DNA of 64,000 nucleotides. Source: Planococcus rifietoensis (GTDB lineage: Bacteria; Bacillota; Bacilli; Bacillales_A; Planococcaceae). The notes under the pieces were generated by a model that worked only from the letters and a program-made list of their open reading frames with translations, was not told the DNA's origin and made no database searches. Where the stretch lies: contig NZ_CP013659.2 in the NCBI RefSeq assembly GCF_001465795.2, forward strand, positions 2,374,501 through 2,438,500, given 5' to 3'. A program made the position numbers and the translations under genes. Shown one piece after another: positions 60,923 through 64,000 of this stretch (position 1 is the stretch's first letter; each line of letters starts with the position of its first letter).

Positions 60923-61516
60923 TTATTCTGTAACCGTAACACCGGCTGGAACTTCGTGGTGATGTCTGCAGCGCGGTTCGTAAGCTTCGGAAGCACCGAC
61001 CAGGATGATCGGGTCATCCGAACCGGCGGGCTTGCCGTCGATCAGGCGCTGCGTACGGCTTGCGGGAGATCCGCAGACCGTGCAAACAGCCTGTAATTTG
61101 GTCACTTGCTCCGCGATCGACAATAGGGACGGCATCGGACCGAACGGCACGCCGCGGAAATCCTGGTCGAGGCCTGCAACAATCACACGGAAGCCATGAT
61201 CGGCCAATTTTTGCACATGGTCGACGATTTCCATATCAAAGAATTGTGCTTCGTCGATGGCGATGATATCAAATTCGTCGGTTATATATTCTTTCATCTC
61301 ACCGGAATGCCCGATTGGCAGTGCGATGACAGTGGTGCCGTTATGGGAGACGACCGCTTCCTCGCTATAGCGGTTATCCAGTTTTGGCTTGAATACCGCG
61401 ATTTTTTGCTTGGCGAATTGCGCGCGGCGAATACGGCGGATCAGCTCTTCCGATTTCCCGGAAAACATGCTTCCGCAAATCAACTCGACCCATCCGGTCT
61501 GTTTCATGACGTACAT
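60923..61516 (-). CDS. tdk: Thymidine kinase
   Basis: A 197-residue type II thymidine kinase for dTMP salvage. P-loop [15 protein letters not shown], Walker [12 protein letters not shown] and the zinc ribbon C-x2-C ... C-x-H are recognisable ([15 protein letters not shown], ...YEPRCRHHH). The start at 61516 has AAAGGGG upstream. Confidence 0.94.
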   Translation of the reverse strand: MYVMKQTGWVELICGSMFSGKSEELIRRIRRAQFAKQKIAVFKPKLDNRYSEEAVVSHNGTTVIALPIGHSGEMKEYITDEFDIIAIDEAQFFDMEIVDHVQKLADHGFRVIVAGLDQDFRGVPFGPMPSLLSIAEQVTKLQAVCTVCGSPASRTQRLIDGKPAGSDDPIILVGASEAYEPRCRHHHEVPAGVTVTE

Positions 61517-61618
61517 AGTGGAGACCCCTTTCAAACATTTACTGTTAATATCATACCAAAAACGGTGGGTATGCCTATCATTTTTCTGCTATGTAATTGA
61601 TTTTTTCCGTTCTTTGAC

Positions 61619-61661
61619 GAAAAAAAATACCCATCCGGCGTTTTCGCGACGGACGGGTATA
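61619..61661 (-). terminator. Terminator of rpmE
   Basis: Minus-strand stem ATACCCGTCCG/cGGATGGGTAT followed by T8, 9 bp after the stop codon. Confidence 0.88.
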
Positions 61662-61669
61662 ATAGTGAC

Positions 61670-61885
61670 TTAGTTGTTGATTTCTTCTTTGAGGCCGTAT
61701 TTTTTGTTGAAACGGTCTACGCGGCCATCTGCAGCTGCGAATTTTTGACGTCCAGTATAGAATGGATGACATTCTGAGCAAAGCTCAACGTTGATGTTTT
61801 CCTTTACTGAACCTGTTTCGAATGAGTTGCCGCATGAGCAAGTCACTGTTGCTTTTTTGTACTCTGGGTGAATACCTGTTTTCAT
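61670..61885 (-). CDS. rpmE: 50S ribosomal protein L31
   Basis: A 71-residue zinc-ribbon L31 of the Cys-containing (RpmE) type: C-x-C in [11 protein letters not shown] and C-x2-C in [13 protein letters not shown]. These cysteines distinguish it from the zinc-free paralogue. GGGAGGAG precedes ATG 61885. Transcription may come through from rho, with a structured leader between. Confidence 0.95.
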   Translation of the reverse strand: MKTGIHPEYKKATVTCSCGNSFETGSVKENINVELCSECHPFYTGRQKFAAADGRVDRFNKKYGLKEEINN

Positions 61886-61939
61886 AATATTTTCTCCTCC
61901 CGCCCTGAACCATCTGGAACAGAGTTTAATCTATTTTGC

Positions 61940-61979
61940 CTATTGCCTTACACGGCTCGTTAGGCCGTATATGCAATAG
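61940..61979 (-). promoter_or_regulatory. Structured leader of rpmE, possible L31 autoregulatory element
   Basis: Arms CTATTGC/GCAATAG with an inner ACGGC/GCCGT stem form a two-tier hairpin about 55 nt before rpmE. No T run follows, so it is not a terminator. Ribosomal protein leaders for L31 are described in Firmicutes; I could not compare the consensus. Confidence 0.6.
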
Positions 61980-62035
61980 TACTGTTTTGTTTCACTCTTA
62001 TAATCATATCAAAACTTATACGCTTTTGCAAGCAA

Positions 62036-63319
62036 TCAAATCGTCTTTCTCGGAGCGCGCGATGATTTGCCGTCTCTCGGCAATTGGCCGAAAAACTCTT
62101 CATTGGTCTTCGAATGGCTGAGTTTTTTCATGAAGCGCTCAGTAAAGTCCGGCGAATCCGAGAAGGTTTTGCGGATAGTCCATAGTTTATCAAGTTGTTC
62201 CGGATCCATCAACAATTCTTCCTTGCGTGTGCCTGAACGGCGGATATCGAGCGCCGGGAAAATGCGGCGTTCCGCCAAACTGCGGTCAAGATGCAGCTCC
62301 ATATTGCCGGTGCCCTTGAACTCTTCGTAGATGACTTCGTCCATTCGAGATCCCGTATCGACAAGTGCTGTCGCGAGGATCGTCAAGCTGCCGCCTTCTT
62401 CGATATTGCGCGCTGCCCCGAAAAAGCGTTTCGGGCGGTGGAATGCGGCAGGGTCGATCCCGCCGGAAAGCGTACGGCCGCTTGGCGGAATGACCAAATT
62501 ATACGCGCGTGCCAACCGTGTGATCGAATCCATCAAGATGACGACATCGCGCTTGTGTTCGACAAGGCGCATGGCGCGTTCTAGAACGAGCTCGGCTACT
62601 TTGACATGGTTTTCAGGAACTTCATCGAAAGTCGAAGATACCACATCGGCGTCGACCGAGCGTTCGATATCCGTCACTTCTTCCGGCCGCTCATCGATCA
62701 GCAGCACAATCAGTTCCGCTTCCGGGTGATTGGTCGTTACAGCATTGGCGATTTCCTTCAACAGCATCGTTTTACCGGCTTTTGGCGGTGCGACGATCAA
62801 ACCGCGCTGGCCGAAACCGACCGGCGACACAAGATCCATGATACGTGTGGATAAATGTTCCGGCCCGGTTTCAAGGCGGATATGGCGATCCGGGTACAGC
62901 GGCGTCAAGCCTGGGAAATGGACGCGTTCTTTTGCGACTTCCGGGTCTTCGCCGTTGACGGCTTCTACTTGAAGCAACCCGAAATAGCGTTCATTTTCTT
63001 TTGGCGGACGCACTTTTCCAGATACTTTGTCGCCGTTTCTAAGGTCGAATCGGCGGATCTGGGAAGCAGAAATATAAATGTCCTGTGAACTCGGTGAATA
63101 ATTGATCGGGCGGAGGAACCCGAAGCCTTCCGATTGGATGATTTCCAGGACGCCTTCCATGAAAAAGAAGCCTTCCTGTTCCGCACGGGTTTTCAAAATG
63201 GCGAAAATCAATTCTTTTTTCGTCAGTTTGCTGTAATTGTTCAGCTTGTATTCTTTTGCCAGATTATAAAGCTCTTTGAGCGTCATATTTTCCAATGCAG
63301 AAATTGTCATCGTTGCCAT
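62036..63319 (-). CDS. rho: Transcription termination factor Rho
   Basis: A 427-residue hexameric RNA helicase. An N-terminal helix bundle and CSP-like RNA-binding domain ([20 protein letters not shown]) precede the ATPase with Walker A PPKAGKT (178-184), [14 protein letters not shown] and the R-loop. No Gram-type insertion. The ribosome site at 63319 is weak. glpX lies upstream as in B. subtilis. Confidence 0.95.
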   Translation of the reverse strand: MATMTISALENMTLKELYNLAKEYKLNNYSKLTKKELIFAILKTRAEQEGFFFMEGVLEIIQSEGFGFLRPINYSPSSQDIYISASQIRRFDLRNGDKVSGKVRPPKENERYFGLLQVEAVNGEDPEVAKERVHFPGLTPLYPDRHIRLETGPEHLSTRIMDLVSPVGFGQRGLIVAPPKAGKTMLLKEIANAVTTNHPEAELIVLLIDERPEEVTDIERSVDADVVSSTFDEVPENHVKVAELVLERAMRLVEHKRDVVILMDSITRLARAYNLVIPPSGRTLSGGIDPAAFHRPKRFFGAARNIEEGGSLTILATALVDTGSRMDEVIYEEFKGTGNMELHLDRSLAERRIFPALDIRRSGTRKEELLMDPEQLDKLWTIRKTFSDSPDFTERFMKKLSHSKTNEEFFGQLPRDGKSSRAPRKTI

Positions 63320-63387
63320 CTAGTTGGACACCACACTTATCATTAGTTTCAGAATTTCTGGGGAATTTCTCTTGTTCTGGAGTCATT

Positions 63388-63416
63388 AAAGAAGGAGCCC
63401 GGCATAAAGCCGGACT
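63388..63416 (-). terminator. Probable terminator of glpX
   Basis: Minus-strand stem GAGTCCGGC/GCCGGgCTC followed by CTTCTTTA, a weak T run, 20 bp after the stop codon. Confidence 0.65.
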
Positions 63417-63435
63417 CAGGTTTGGAGTATGGAAA

Positions 63436-64000
63436 TCAATCTTTCATGACAAGATCCGGTTTTTTCTTGAGGCTGTGGCGCCCTTCGACAAAACGAACCG
63501 TGCCGGATTTTGCACGCATGACCAAGGTATGGCTTTCGGCAAACGATCCTTTCAGCTGAACGCCGCGAAGAAGTTCTCCGTCAGTGATCCCTGTCGCTGC
63601 AAAGATGGCATCGTCGCCTTTGACCAAGTCATCCATCATTAATACTTTATCGACTTCAAGGCCCATATCTAAGCAGCGCTGTCTTTCCTCGTCATCTTGA
63701 GGAACCAGCTTACCTTGAAATTCACCGCCGAGGCATTTCAATCCGACTGCTGAAATAACCCCTTCCGGAGCTCCGCCGATGCCGAATAGGATGTCGACGC
63801 CCGTTTGGTCAAAAGCTGTATTGATCGCACCGGCGATATCGCCGTCAGTAATCAATTTGATGCGTGCTCCCGCATCGCGGATTTCCTTGATAATCTGTGC
63901 ATGACGCGGGCGGTCAATAATCGTGGCAACAACGTCTTCGATATCCTTGTTTTTCGCTTTAGCGACTGCGCGCAAATTGTCGATGACCGTTGCATTGATG
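63436..64000 (-). CDS. glpX: Class II fructose-1,6-bisphosphatase (partial)
   Basis: The C-terminal 187 codons of a GlpX-type FBPase; the frame is open to the window edge (reads [10 protein letters not shown] before the first possible internal start at 63975), so the true start lies beyond. [33 protein letters not shown] and [13 protein letters not shown] match the family. It removes phosphate from fructose 1,6-bisphosphate in gluconeogenesis. Position next to rho agrees with B. subtilis. Confidence 0.93.
   Translation of the reverse strand, partial: INATVIDNLRAVAKAKNKDIEDVVATIIDRPRHAQIIKEIRDAGARIKLITDGDIAGAINTAFDQTGVDILFGIGGAPEGVISAVGLKCLGGEFQGKLVPQDDEERQRCLDMGLEVDKVLMMDDLVKGDDAIFAATGITDGELLRGVQLKGSFAESHTLVMRAKSGTVRFVEGRHSLKKKPDLVMKD

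Overview
The window reads as a chromosomal segment of a low-to-moderate GC Firmicute, most likely Planococcus or a close relative in the Planococcaceae. The right half follows the Bacillus subtilis gene order closely (ssb-ywpF-fabZ-mbl-murAA-ywzB-atp operon-upp-glyA-ywlGFE-ywlC-prmC-prfA-tdk-rpmE-rho-glpX). The sporulation genes that B. subtilis carries in these intervals (spoIID, spoIIQ, spoIIID, spoIIR) are absent, which fits an asporogenous lineage. No tRNA, rRNA, CRISPR array, prophage or intact insertion sequence was seen.

Layout. 0.3-1.3 kb: a tandem hairpin-repeat array (family B) followed by a composite palindromic repeat (family A). 1.4-8.8 kb, minus strand: two exported CWB2 cell-wall-binding proteins (a LytB-like SpoIID-domain protein and an NlpC/P60 hydrolase) and a wall-polysaccharide group (GT4 glycosyltransferase, WecG/TagA transferase, WecC dehydrogenase). 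9.3-18.6 kb: amino acid/organic solute uptake and peptide/amino-acid hydrolysis (AGCS symporter, two M20 hydrolases including RocB, DMT transporter, YhdT-PanF pair, HlyD-type adaptor with a membrane partner). 18.8-19.5 kb: the A and B repeats again, in inverted orientation, so the 1.3-18.8 kb segment is bracketed by large inverted composite repeats. 19.6-29.9 kb: a DUF2187 gene and the complete dppABCDE-ykfABCD operon for uptake and recycling of cell-wall peptides. 30.4-35.6 kb: a 35-residue membrane peptide gene, an IDEAL-domain protein and a SWIM zinc finger/SNF2 ATPase pair. 35.6-41.2 kb: ssb, ywpF, fabZ, an EpuA-like gene, mbl, murAA, ywzB. 41.3-48.8 kb: the complete F1Fo ATP synthase operon with atpZ and atpI. 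49.4-51.1 kb: wecB and upp. 51.3-53.4 kb: a PAS/GAF/GGDEF/EAL protein. 53.5-64 kb: glyA to glpX, interrupted by another B-A repeat block at 56.6-57.5 kb.

How the genes connect. WecB (49.4 kb) and WecC (7.5 kb) would make UDP-ManNAc and UDP-ManNAcA, and the WecG/TagA-type enzyme next to WecC could transfer such a sugar to a lipid-linked precursor of a wall polymer. CWB2 proteins bind anionic wall polymers in other Firmicutes, so the surface proteins and polymer genes may form one functional unit. DppA and YkfABC would degrade D-amino-acid and murein peptides imported by DppBCDE/YkfD.

The most unusual feature is the density of short intergenic repeats. At least five families (A-E) fold into long hairpins. 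Within families the outer stem arms differ between copies but usually remain complementary within each copy. Several lie inside operons, including two junctions of the ATP synthase operon and the dppE-ykfA junction.
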